A DNA stretch of 30,105 bases from JBBKWX01 sp037969175. Lineage in GTDB: Bacteria > Bacteroidota > Bacteroidia > AKYH767-A > JBBKVM01. The stretch is from NCBI GenBank assembly GCA_037969175.1, contig JBBKWX010000133.1:1-30105 (forward strand), given 5' to 3'. The translations under genes were made by a program, and so were the position numbers. Under the pieces are notes generated by a model that worked only from the letters and a program-made list of their open reading frames with translations, ran no database searches and was not told where the DNA came from. Below are positions 15,666 to 24,900 of this stretch, one piece after another. Positions within the stretch are counted from its first letter, which is position 1; each line of letters begins with the position of its first letter.

Positions 15666-16481
15666 TCAATATTGTTCTTTTTCGTTAGGAAAATCTTTTG
15701 ACTTTATATCTTTTATATATTCTTTGGTTGCCCCAAGAATATCATCATATAAACTCAGGTATCTTCTTAAAAATCGGGGATGAAATTCATGGGTAATCCC
15801 GATCATGTCATGGAGTACTAAAACTTGACCATCCACACCACCACCTGCACCTATGCCTATTACAGGAATGCTTAATTCAGAAGCCACCCGTTGTGCCAAT
15901 GCTGCAGGAATTTTTTCAAGTACCAGTGAAAAACACCCTGCTTCTTGTAAAAGATGCGCATCATCAATCAGTTTTTGTGCTTCAATTTCCTCTTTAGCCC
16001 GAACAACATAAGTTCCAAATTTGTAAATAGATTGTGGAGTAAGTCCGAGATGTCCCATTACAGGAACTCCGGCAGTAAGGATCCGTTCAACAGATTCTTT
16101 TACTTCTCTTCCACCTTCCAATTTAACAGCATGGGCACCACTTTCTTTCATGATTCGTATCGAAGAATTCAGTGCTTCTTTTGAATTTCCCTGATAAGAA
16201 CCAAAAGGAAGATCCACTACAACCAATGCACGTTCAACAGCTCTCACAACAGATGCAGCATGATAGATCATCTGATCTAATGTAATAGGCAATGTAGTTT
16301 GATGTCCTGCCATAACATTGGAAGCACTATCGCCAACCAGTATAACATCAATATGAGCAGCATCAAGGATCTTTGCTAAAGAATAATCATATGCTGTAAG
16401 CATGGCGATCTTTTCACCATCCCGTTTCATCTCCTGTAAGGTATTGGTTGTAACTCTTTTGATATCGCTGTGAATTGACAT
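15666..16481 (-). CDS. panB: 3-methyl-2-oxobutanoate hydroxymethyltransferase (PanB)
   Basis: Product of 271 residues, the usual length. PanB transfers a hydroxymethyl group from methylene-tetrahydrofolate to alpha-ketoisovalerate, the first step of pantothenate and coenzyme A synthesis. Metal and substrate residues are all visible: Asp51 in VGDSASNVMAG, Asp90 in VVDLPFGSYQ, Glu122 in VKLEGG, and the general base Glu189 in LVLEKIP. The GIGAGGGVDGQVLVLHDMIG stretch is also characteristic. It begins 3 nt after the upstream hypothetical gene stop and is followed after 2 nt by the pseudouridine synthase. No panC or panD is nearby, so the pathway is split across the chromosome. Confidence 0.97.
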   Translation of the reverse strand: MSIHSDIKRVTTNTLQEMKRDGEKIAMLTAYDYSLAKILDAAHIDVILVGDSASNVMAGHQTTLPITLDQMIYHAASVVRAVERALVVVDLPFGSYQGNSKEALNSSIRIMKESGAHAVKLEGGREVKESVERILTAGVPVMGHLGLTPQSIYKFGTYVVRAKEEIEAQKLIDDAHLLQEAGCFSLVLEKIPAALAQRVASELSIPVIGIGAGGGVDGQVLVLHDMIGITHEFHPRFLRRYLSLYDDILGATKEYIKDIKSKDFPNEKEQY

Positions 16482-16484
16482 AAT

Positions 16485-17597
16485 CTATTTTTTTCTCAAC
16501 TTTTCATTTTCAAGCAGAACAGCTTTTAATTGTTGTTCATACTCCTGGTTTTTTCTTCTTAATGCTTCGGAGATCATAATTTCATTTTTGAATGAATCAC
16601 TAATTTGAATCAATAATTGATTTGATTCTTTCCCACCTCCAATTTCAATTAATTCTTTACAAAAAACACCTGCTTTTTCAAGAGAATCGATTCGCTTGTT
16701 AGACAGGACCAATTGATCTTCCAATATCCTCATTGCTTTTTGAATATCACTGGGTTTATTTGAATCAAATGCATTAGATTTTTTTTCCAATTCAGCTTTA
16801 AGTTTATCGTTTTCCTGAACCAGAATTTTCATTTGTTTTTTTAGGGAAACAATAGTTTTTTCTGCTTCCGTTCCGAGCTCCAGGCTTGATTCTCCGGGCT
16901 TGGTATTTATTACCAATGGTTCTCCAATTTTATTCAGTAAATAGATCTCAAAAGTTTTCATTTTCCCTTTAGTTCCAGGGCCTAATATTACTCCTATGTT
17001 TCCGGATTTATAGGTAAGTTCACTAAATGAAAATACAAATTCGGTATTCAAATAAACATCGTAATTCTTCAGATGGGTCCTGACTTCAATAGTATTATAT
17101 GCATCTCCCGGAATAAGAGAATTACTTTTCACCCAACCGTTTGATTTTACATCACCGCTAATATTGACATAGGCGTTGCCTTTTAATTGTTTGATCCTAA
17201 ATTCTCTTTTATTATTCACTTCGATAACAAAAGCGCCTTTGCCATTGGGTTGGATCATGAACATGATGCCAATAGCGCTTTCATTATTCAGACTTTGATC
17301 TACACTGACCGCAGCAAGTAATCTGAATGAATTAAGTTCGTTATCTAATGCAGGTAAGATGGTGTAGGATGTTTTATTATTCATCCTGTCCATATAATAG
17401 GCGCCCTTTTGAATCACTAATAAATTGTCGGCATTATTGGCATTAGGCCACCTGCCTGAATTAGATTGAAAATCCTCTATAAAACTGATCTGATTGAATT
17501 CTTCTCTTACAAGTTGTGCTTCTACAGTAAATGTGTAGAAAATCAAAAAAAACAAAAGCCCTGAGGCTCTAAGAATAGGCAAGTGCAATATCTTCAT
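16485..17597 (-). CDS. Secreted protein: LamG/DUF1080-like domain plus coiled coil, function unknown
   Basis: I do not recognise a named family. The 370-residue product has a signal peptide (about 1-27, hydrophobic core then TVEAQ). Residues about 38-220 look like a concanavalin/LamG-type beta-sandwich of the DUF1080 kind: FIEDFQSNSGRWPNA, AIGIMFMIQPNGKGAFVIEV, EFRIKQLKG, YNTIEVRTHLKNYDVYLN and GNIGVILGPGTKGKMK. The C-terminal part (about 240-300 and 340-370) is rich in Lys, Glu, Leu and Asn with heptad-like spacing, predicted coiled coil, ending in KLRKK. Binding of a glycan or cell-wall component is only a guess. It is first in an operon with panB, 3 nt apart, with a TAGCTTTG box upstream. 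Confidence 0.8.
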   Translation of the reverse strand: MKILHLPILRASGLLFFLIFYTFTVEAQLVREEFNQISFIEDFQSNSGRWPNANNADNLLVIQKGAYYMDRMNNKTSYTILPALDNELNSFRLLAAVSVDQSLNNESAIGIMFMIQPNGKGAFVIEVNNKREFRIKQLKGNAYVNISGDVKSNGWVKSNSLIPGDAYNTIEVRTHLKNYDVYLNTEFVFSFSELTYKSGNIGVILGPGTKGKMKTFEIYLLNKIGEPLVINTKPGESSLELGTEAEKTIVSLKKQMKILVQENDKLKAELEKKSNAFDSNKPSDIQKAMRILEDQLVLSNKRIDSLEKAGVFCKELIEIGGGKESNQLLIQISDSFKNEIMISEALRRKNQEYEQQLKAVLLENEKLRKK

Positions 17598-17620
17598 TTG
17601 TAGCCTTTTTACAACCCTTC

Positions 17621-17628
17621 AAAGCTAC
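17621..17628 (-). promoter_or_regulatory. Candidate -7 box (TAGCTTTG) of the LamG-like/panB operon
   Basis: Perfect TAnnTTTG match on the minus strand, 23 nt before the ATG at 17597. It lies within an inverted repeat, TGTAGC at 17600-17605 and GCTACA at 17625-17630, that could be an operator or a leader hairpin. No clear -33 element. Confidence 0.5.
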
Positions 17629-17658
17629 AAAATATTAAAGTAGATAGATGAATTTCAT

Positions 17659-17666
17659 TATCTTTG
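17659..17666 (+). promoter_or_regulatory. Candidate -7 box (TATCTTTG) of the DUF4249-like lipoprotein gene
   Basis: Perfect match to TAnnTTTG, identical to the RNase P box, ending just 4 nt before the ATG at 17671. The transcript is predicted to start at or next to the A of the start codon. There is no room for a ribosome binding site. Confidence 0.6.
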
Positions 17667-17670
17667 CTTT

Positions 17671-18684
17671 ATGAATAAGATTTTTCCAGCTATTTTGTTT
17701 GTGATGAGCATTTTTCTAAGCTCATGTTCAACAGATTTTGACGTTTTAGCTCCCTATGAGGAAACCACAGTTGTATATGCTCTTCTGAATCCTGCAGATT
17801 CTATACAATATGTTAAGGTTAATAAAGCCTTTCTTGGTGAAGGAAATGCATTGACTATGGCAACAGTTGGTGATTCAATTAATTATGGAGATGAGATTAA
17901 TGTGATATTACAAAGATTTAAAAGTGGGTCTGTTATCCAAACCATACAACTTGTAGCTGATAAGACCATTCCCAAAAACCCGGGACAATTCTCTTACCCT
18001 GGGCAGACTTTGTATACTACTACAGAAAAAATATTTGCTGATAGCAGATACAACCTGATCGTTACCAACTCTGCAACAGGATCTCAGGTTACTTCCAAGA
18101 CTGAAATTGTTGATCCGATAGAAACTTCTTCAATTTCTGTTAACTCCTCTTTTACAATATCTTTTACACAACAAACTCCATTAGTGATAAAATGGAGATC
18201 AGCTCCTGATGGTAAGATCTACGGGATGACCATACGTTTTCATTATAATGAATATTTAAATGGAGATACTATTCCTACTCATAAATATGTGGATTGGGTG
18301 TTCCCGGAAATAAAATCTTCTACTATAACAGGCAATCAGGAATTGAGATTTGATGTTGCCGGTGAAAAATTTTATGAGTTTTGTGCCAATACTATCCCGG
18401 TGAATAATGATGTTGAACGAATAGCATTGAGTGTTGATTTTTTGTTTACCATTGGTGGTAATGATTTGAATACTTACGTTGAGGCTAACAAAGCTCCTAC
18501 AGGTATTGTTCAGGAAAAACCATTGTATTCAAATATTGAGGGGGGTATTGGTCTGTTCTCTTCCAGATTTAATATGGGAGTCTTAGATAAGGCTTTGCAT
18601 GGACCTTCAAAAGATGAATTAGCTTGCGGATCATTGACCAAGAAATTGAGATTTAGAAAGACGGACAATAGTCTCTGCAACTAG
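17671..18684 (+). CDS. DUF4249-like lipoprotein
   Basis: Product of 337 residues with a lipoprotein signal: hydrophobic core followed by lipobox LSSC (Cys19). The mature part is beta-rich. Its order of elements resembles the DUF4249 family of Bacteroidota outer-membrane-associated lipoproteins: an early VVYALLNPADSIQYVKVNKAF strand pair, a NVILQRF/YNLIV immunoglobulin-like middle, and a closing NIEGGIGLFSSRF like the family's 'NIENGxGIF'. Those proteins often sit beside TonB-dependent receptors, but here the nearest receptor is 8 kb away and this gene is alone. Function is unknown. A strong terminator follows, and the promoter box is only 4 nt upstream of the ATG. The DUF4249 assignment is from memory of the family pattern. 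Confidence 0.75.
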   Translation: MNKIFPAILFVMSIFLSSCSTDFDVLAPYEETTVVYALLNPADSIQYVKVNKAFLGEGNALTMATVGDSINYGDEINVILQRFKSGSVIQTIQLVADKTIPKNPGQFSYPGQTLYTTTEKIFADSRYNLIVTNSATGSQVTSKTEIVDPIETSSISVNSSFTISFTQQTPLVIKWRSAPDGKIYGMTIRFHYNEYLNGDTIPTHKYVDWVFPEIKSSTITGNQELRFDVAGEKFYEFCANTIPVNNDVERIALSVDFLFTIGGNDLNTYVEANKAPTGIVQEKPLYSNIEGGIGLFSSRFNMGVLDKALHGPSKDELACGSLTKKLRFRKTDNSLCN

Positions 18685-18707
18685 TATCTGTATAACGAAT
18701 ATAATTG

Positions 18708-18735
18708 ATCCTGCCTTTTTGGCAGGATTTTTTTT
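18708..18735 (+). terminator. Rho-independent terminator after the DUF4249-like gene
   Basis: Perfect 8-bp stem ATCCTGCC (18708-18715) with GGCAGGAT (18721-18728), 5-nt loop TTTTT, then a run of eight T ending at 18735. It isolates the lipoprotein gene from dnaK. Confidence 0.92.
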
Positions 18736-18752
18736 GAATTCTAAACTGCAGA

Positions 18753-18806
18753 TGGCATTTTCTGACTTTAGTGCAGAAAGTCGCTACTGGCATAGTCATT
18801 GACTTT
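18753..18806 (+). promoter_or_regulatory. Repeated elements upstream of dnaK, candidate promoter/operator
   Basis: Two imperfect direct repeats lie in the 115 nt between the terminator and dnaK: TGGCAT-N4-TGACTTT (18753-18769) and TGGCAT-N6-TGACTTT (18788-18806), 35 bp apart, with an inverted AAAGTC at 18777-18782. The second copy loosely resembles a -24/-12 (sigma-54) site but has GA where GC is expected. No CIRCE element and no TAnnTTTG box are present. A role in heat-shock control is inference. Confidence 0.35.
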
Positions 18807-18850
18807 CTGGGGTCATTAACAAGAATATTTAATTAGTAAAACATAACAAA

Positions 18851-20767
18851 ATGAGAAAAGTAATTGGCATTGACTTAGGAACCACTAACTCATGTGTTGC
18901 CGTTATGGAAGGTAATGAACCTGTAGTTATTCCAAACTCAGAGGGAAGGCGTACAACTCCATCAATTGTTGCATTTGTCGACAATGGAGAACGTAAAGTA
19001 GGTGATCCTGCAAAACGTCAGGCCATTACCAATCCGGTGAACACAATATCTTCTATCAAACGTTTCATGGGTGAAACTTTTGATGAAGTTAAAAAAGAAG
19101 CAGGAAGAGTACCTTATAAGGTAGAAAGGGGTGAAAATAATGTCCCTCGCGTAAACATTAACGACAGACAGTATTCTCCACAAGAGATCTCGGCTATCAT
19201 CCTTCAGAAGATGAAAAAGACAGCTGAAGATTATTTGGGATATGAGGTTTCAGAAGCTGTGATCACAGTTCCTGCTTATTTCAATGATTCACAACGTCAG
19301 GCTACAAAAGAGGCAGGAGAAATTGCCGGTTTAAAGGTTCTTAGAATCATCAATGAACCAACCGCAGCGGCACTTGCTTACGGCCTTGACAAAAAACATA
19401 CAGATACCAAGATCGCTGTTTTTGATTTGGGTGGAGGTACATTTGACATTTCAATTCTTGAATTGGGTGATGGCGTGTTTGAAGTTAAGTCTACAAATGG
19501 TGATACTCATTTGGGTGGAGATGATTTCGATCAGGTGATCATTGATTGGCTTGCAGAAGGGTTTTTAAAAGATGAAGGAATTGATCTTCGTAGAGATCCT
19601 ATGGCCTTACAGCGTTTGAAGGAAGCTGCAGAGAAGGCAAAAGTTGAATTAAGTAGTTCTACAGCTACAGAGATCAATTTGCCATATATCATGCCTGTTG
19701 ACGGAATACCAAAACACCTTGTAAAATCATTAAGCAGAGCAAATTTTGAACAGCTTGCTGATAAACTGATCCAGGCTACACTTGAGCCTTGTAAAAAAGC
19801 GCTTTCTGATGCAAAGCTATCCGCATCTCAGATTGATGAAATTATTCTGGTTGGCGGTTCGACACGTATTCCTGCCATTCAGGAATTAGTTGAAAAATTC
19901 TTTGGACGTAAGCCTTCTAAAGGTGTAAATCCGGATGAAGTAGTAGCAGTTGGTGCTGCAATTCAAGGTGCAGTTTTAACAGGTGAAGTAAAGGATGTTT
20001 TACTGCTTGATGTTACACCACTTTCATTAGGTATTGAAACTATGGGTGGAGTCATGACAAAGCTTTTAGAAGCAAACACTACGATCCCTACCAAGAAGAC
20101 AGAAACGTTTTCTACTGCTTCGGATAATCAGCCTTCGGTTGAGATTCATATTCTACAGGGAGAAAGACCAATGGCGAAAGATAATCGCACTATCGGAAGG
20201 TTCCATTTGGACGGTATTCCACCGGCTCCACGCGGTATTCCACAAGTTGAAGTGATCTTTGATATTGATGCGAATGGTATACTCCATGTTACAGCTAAGG
20301 ATAAAGCTACCGGTAAATCTCAGAACATCAGAATTGAAGCAAGTTCAGGTCTGAGTGATGAAGAAATCCAAAAGATGAAGAATGAAGCTGAAGCAAACGC
20401 AGATTCAGATCGTAAAGTGAAAGAGGAAGTAGAGAAAATTAATTCTGCTGATGCGATGATATTCTCAACTGAAAAGCAATTGAAAGAATACGGAGATAAA
20501 TTGAGTGAAAGCAATAAGACCGCTATTGAATCTTCTCTTGCAACATTAAAAGAAGCTCATAAGATCAAGGATTTACCGGCTATTGACGCAGCTCTTGAAG
20601 CATTGAACGGAGCTTGGCAAGCTGCTTCTGAAGAAATGTACAAAGCGACACAGGAGAATGGAGAACCTCAAGCTTCGGGTGCAGAACCAGGACAGGATGG
20701 CGGCGGAAGCCCGGATGCTGAAGTTACTGATGTAGACTTTGAAGAAGTGAAAGATGATAAGAAATAA
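18851..20767 (+). CDS. dnaK: Molecular chaperone DnaK (Hsp70)
   Basis: Product of 638 residues, full length. DnaK is the cytoplasmic Hsp70 that folds and rescues proteins with DnaJ and GrpE. The ATPase domain (about 1-380) starts GIDLGTTNSCVAVMEGNEP and contains INEPTAAALAYGLDK, AVFDLGGGTFDISIL and ILVGGSTRIPAIQ. The linker KDVLLLDVTPLSLGIE leads into the substrate-binding domain (TTIPTKKTETFSTASDNQ) and a helical lid. The tail ends VDFEEVKDDKK after a Gly/Pro/Gln-rich stretch. No dnaJ or grpE lies beside it. The leader has repeated TGGCAT and TGACTTT elements rather than a CIRCE operator, and a bidirectional terminator follows. Confidence 0.98.
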   Translation: MRKVIGIDLGTTNSCVAVMEGNEPVVIPNSEGRRTTPSIVAFVDNGERKVGDPAKRQAITNPVNTISSIKRFMGETFDEVKKEAGRVPYKVERGENNVPRVNINDRQYSPQEISAIILQKMKKTAEDYLGYEVSEAVITVPAYFNDSQRQATKEAGEIAGLKVLRIINEPTAAALAYGLDKKHTDTKIAVFDLGGGTFDISILELGDGVFEVKSTNGDTHLGGDDFDQVIIDWLAEGFLKDEGIDLRRDPMALQRLKEAAEKAKVELSSSTATEINLPYIMPVDGIPKHLVKSLSRANFEQLADKLIQATLEPCKKALSDAKLSASQIDEIILVGGSTRIPAIQELVEKFFGRKPSKGVNPDEVVAVGAAIQGAVLTGEVKDVLLLDVTPLSLGIETMGGVMTKLLEANTTIPTKKTETFSTASDNQPSVEIHILQGERPMAKDNRTIGRFHLDGIPPAPRGIPQVEVIFDIDANGILHVTAKDKATGKSQNIRIEASSGLSDEEIQKMKNEAEANADSDRKVKEEVEKINSADAMIFSTEKQLKEYGDKLSESNKTAIESSLATLKEAHKIKDLPAIDAALEALNGAWQAASEEMYKATQENGEPQASGAEPGQDGGGSPDAEVTDVDFEEVKDDKK

Positions 20768-20788
20768 TTAATGTCATCATTAAAAAAG

Positions 20789-20820
20789 AAAAACCGGAGA
20801 ATCTCTCCGGTTTTTCTTTT
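20789..20820. terminator. Bidirectional Rho-independent terminator between dnaK and the response regulator
   Basis: CCGGAGA (20794-20800) pairs with TCTCCGG (20804-20810) around a 3-nt loop. It is flanked by an A run on the left and a T run on the right, so the hairpin has a U tract on either strand. It serves dnaK (plus) and the convergent response regulator (minus), whose stop codon begins in the T run. Confidence 0.9.
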
Positions 20821-21944
20821 TATAAAAAGTTAAGTCTGTTCATGAGATTGTCCTTATAAGACTTCCCGATAGGGATAGTTTTATCTGCCAGTACAACAGT
20901 ATTTTCATCAAGTAAATTGATCTTGTCAAGTGAAATGATATAAGATCTGTGTACTCTCACAAATGAACTGCTTGGTAGTTTAGCTTCAATATCTTTCATG
21001 GTGGAGTGAATAATAAACTGATCAGATTCAGTTTTAATGATCACATAATTATCCATAGCCTGAACCCAAAGCACATTATCAAGTGATACCTTCACTAATA
21101 AGGATCCTTTCTTAACAAAAAATGAATTAGGTAGAAAAACAGTATCCAGATTTGCTGCAGAAGTTTTAGGGGTACCCTGTGATTTTGAATTCTCATCCTT
21201 CGGTCTTAATAATATTGCAATACCGGAAAGACTTCCATCTTCCTGCATGATCTTGCTAATACTAATTTCTGCAACTTTGGATCCCTCCTGTGCGATGTAA
21301 AGCAGATGCGAAGTGTCTTCTTCATTCTCTTGAGCAGAAAAAAGCAGGTCCTTTATTTGGGTTCTATTCAACATCTGCCCTTGCTCATGTTCAACGGTAA
21401 ATGCATCCAGGAAATCCCTTCCAAGAATGGCATTTGAACTCGATGCAAATTTAATTGATTTTGGATTTACGAAAGTAATATTCCAGTTCGCATCCGTGAT
21501 TACAAATGCATCTTCCAGACTTTGCAATGTCCTGATATAGAATTGTCTGTTTTTCTTAATTTCCTTATCTCTGGAATGTTTGTAAAGTGCAAGTTCAACA
21601 GCAGTTCGAAGATCTGTTTCATTGAACGGTTTTACAATATACCCGTAAGGCTCAGTCACTTTCGCTCTATCAAGCGTGGCTTTATCAACGAAAGAGGTTA
21701 GGAAAATGACAGGGATATCGTATTTTTCTTTTATTTCACCTGCAATCTCAACGCCGTCAGTTTCACCTTTAAGTTTGATATCCATGAATATCAGGTCCGG
21801 AAGATTCTCTTCAATCTTTTCTAAAGCTGCGGCATGGTTCGAAGCAGTAGCCGGAACATCATACCCTAATTTGATGAGCGTTTGTTGAATGTCTTTTGCA
21901 ACAATTATCTCATCTTCTACAACTATGATTTTTGTCTTTTCCAT
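20820..21944 (-). CDS. Response regulator REC-PAS-LytTR
   Basis: Product of 374 residues with three domains. The receiver (about 3-122) has acidic residues E10/D11, phospho-acceptor Asp55 (FMDIKLKG), the conserved LTSF (T83/S84) and Lys105 (IVKPF). A PAS domain (about 134-250; DAFVITDANWNITFVNP) may bind a ligand or mediate dimerisation. The LytTR DNA-binding domain (about 267-374) has WVQAMDNYVIIKT, FVRVHRSYIISLDKI and IPIGKSYKDNL, typical of the family. LytTR regulators bind direct repeats in promoters. A PAS inserted between REC and LytTR is not the simplest layout. It starts 21 nt after the stop of the histidine kinase gene, so the two are almost certainly cotranscribed partners. Confidence 0.94.
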   Translation of the reverse strand: MEKTKIIVVEDEIIVAKDIQQTLIKLGYDVPATASNHAAALEKIEENLPDLIFMDIKLKGETDGVEIAGEIKEKYDIPVIFLTSFVDKATLDRAKVTEPYGYIVKPFNETDLRTAVELALYKHSRDKEIKKNRQFYIRTLQSLEDAFVITDANWNITFVNPKSIKFASSSNAILGRDFLDAFTVEHEQGQMLNRTQIKDLLFSAQENEEDTSHLLYIAQEGSKVAEISISKIMQEDGSLSGIAILLRPKDENSKSQGTPKTSAANLDTVFLPNSFFVKKGSLLVKVSLDNVLWVQAMDNYVIIKTESDQFIIHSTMKDIEAKLPSSSFVRVHRSYIISLDKINLLDENTVVLADKTIPIGKSYKDNLMNRLNFL

Positions 21945-21965
21945 TTAGCAGCAAATTAATGATTA

Positions 21966-24900
21966 TCAGTGGATATTAGGTACTCGTTGAAAAATTATTT
22001 GAAATGAAATCCCATTTTTTCTGTCCAGCTCTATCCTGCCTTCTAGCTGATCCGTTAGTGCTGTTACCAATTGCATTCCCAGGCTGTCGCTTTGATATAC
22101 ATCAAAATTCTCAGGCAATCCAATCCCATTATCAGAAACGGTTAATCTTAACATCCTGTCGTCTTCCTCTTTTAAGCTGATAGAGATAGCACCTTTCTCC
22201 CGACCAACAAAAGCATATTTGAGGGAATTACTGACAAGCTCAGTTATGATCAGACCGGACGGAACGGCTGTATCAATATCAAGTATTATATCATCTGCAT
22301 GAACATCTAATGTGATCACCCCTTGACGAATGTTGTAAGACAGCATCAAATGATCTACAAGTTTCCGAATATAAGATTGAAAATCCAGATCAGTCAATTC
22401 ATCACTTTGATAGATCTTTTCATGGATCAATGCCAATGATTTTACTCTATCCTGTCCTTCTTTTAATGCTTTTAATGCTTCTTCATCATAGACATAAGAT
22501 GCTTGAAGATTTAATAATGAAATGATGATTTGAAGATTATTCTTTACCCTGTGATGAATTTCCCTTAATAGTTTTTGCTGTTCTTCAAGTGACTTCTTTA
22601 TGGTATCCTCAAGTGCTTTGTGGGTACTGATATCTGTATTGATGACAACAATTTTCTTGAGTGTTTGATCTTTATTGAAAATAGGAGTAAGTGTACTTTG
22701 TATACAGATTTCCCTTCCATCTTTCCTGCTTATTAAAGCTTCAAAAATCACTGATGACTTTGACGAAATGGCCTGCTGCATATGCTTATCAATATCCAGA
22801 TTAAAACTCAATGTAGTAAGAGTTTTGCCGTACTTTTCAAACATTTCCTGAATCGAATATCCTGTCAATCTTGTAAATCCTTCATTGACCCATTCCAAAT
22901 CCTGATCTTTGTCAAATATCAAAACAGCATTATCCGTTTCCTGCGCTACAATTGAAAGTTTTTCCAGTTCTTGATTTTTCAAGTTTAATTGACGGGTCCG
23001 TTCATCAACTCTTTTACTGAGTACTTTCTGGTTTTGCTGAAGCCTGTATGTTCTCAATCTTATATACGCGAAAATTAATGTGATCAGTATGATTATGTAA
23101 GCAATAATGAATACTGGTGTTAACCATATTGGCTTCAGAATCTTAAAGGAGAATGTTGCAGGTACAGACCAATTTTCACTATTTACAACCCTGGCTTTTA
23201 CCATAAATGTATATTCACCGGCAGGAAGCTTAGCATAAGCTACTGATGATGCACTGGTGGGTTGCGACCAATTATTTTCATGCCCGTCAAGCCGGTATTG
23301 ATATCGAATATCGCCCGGACTACTCAGGAAAACAGCATTGTAATTGAAACTTAAATAATTATCGTTGTATTTTAAACTTAAGTTATCGGGTAATCCTGAA
23401 AATGGATCAAGTGAAAAACCTCTCTCTACCCAATTTACTTCATTGAGAAAAAGATTGATTCCTTTTATGATGGTTTTTGGAAGATTGTTGGGCGTTGGTT
23501 TCTTTTCCGGATGAGTTTCAATAATTCCATTCACTGTACCAAGCCAAAGCGTATTGTTCTTACCAATTGTTATTGAATTACATTCCGTGCCATGATACCC
23601 TTTACTTCGATCATATTTTTTAACGTTTATCCTCCCAGAATCATAATAAGTTTTCCAATCTATTGATTCGAGATCCGATGATGTTCCTACCCATAGATTT
23701 TCAAAATTGTCCATGGAAAGACTTAATACATTGTCTTGGTATAATCCGTTAATAGCGTTGATCTGAGAAATAACATCTGAGGCACCTTTATTTTTCTTGA
23801 TGATTAAAATTCCGGAGTCATAAGTTCCAATTATGATGCTTCCATTTTTATCCTCTAATATGGAAGTAATATTTGCTTCTGAAAAAGTACTGGATCTTAG
23901 ATATGGGATAATCTTCCCTTCTTGGATATAATATAAACCCTTGATAGTACCAACCCATATACGTGATCTGCTGTCAAGAAAAAGTACTCGTATATTCTCT
24001 GAATATCGGGTTTCTCCACTATTTAATTTTGTAATTTTATTTCCATTAATATGAAAAATCCCCCTGTCGGTACCTGCCCATATACTCCCATCCGGATCTT
24101 CCAATATGGTGTACACCACATTCCCTTTCAATGAAATCGGTAAAGGCCGAAATACATCTCGTTTGGTATCAAGACTTAATATCCCATCATTGGTTCCTGC
24201 ATACAATTTTCCACTTTTCCCTTCATGTACTGACCAAACATTTGCTGCAACAAAACCTGAAATTGCATCATACAATTTTATATCATTGTCTTTTATATTG
24301 ATGAGTCCCCCACCTAAAGTTCCAAACCAAACTGAACTATCGGCGGATGTATAGGATGCAAGAATGTTATTGCTACTCAAGCCATGTTCCATCGTATATG
24401 TTACGAACATGTCTCCGCCGAATCTTATCAATGCAGTGGGACTTGCCATCCAAACATTGCCCTCACTGTCAATTATTCCGTCTTGAATAATATTGCTCTG
24501 TAATCCATTATTCTGAGTAAAATGAAGAGTTGATGAGCTCTTAATCATAAAAACACCAGAGCCAAATGTAAAACACCAAATATTACCGGCAGGATCAGAT
24601 TGGATCCGGGTTACTCTTCTACCCTGAATTAATTCATTGTCGATTCTTGCTACACTATCATTGGGATAAATTATATACACTCCTGATGTAGATCCAACGT
24701 AAACCTGCCCATTCGGATGGGGATATATTGTTGTATTGATCTCTTTTATTCTCGGATTTTTATTTTCAAAAAAATAATACTTTTTTCCATCAAACTTTCC
24801 TACGTAATTATGAGAGGCGAACCAAATATTCCCATTTAAATCAGATTTGATATCAATTATATTATTTTCTTTTAGACCATTTGAACTATTAATATTAACG

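Noticed and set aside
18781..18806. Sigma-54 promoter for dnaK
   Set aside because: The -24 half TGGCA fits, but the invariant GC at -12 is GA; too weak to call without other sites in the genome.
18736..18850. CIRCE (HrcA) operator at dnaK
   Set aside because: No TTAGCACTC and GAGTGCTAA arms are present in the leader.
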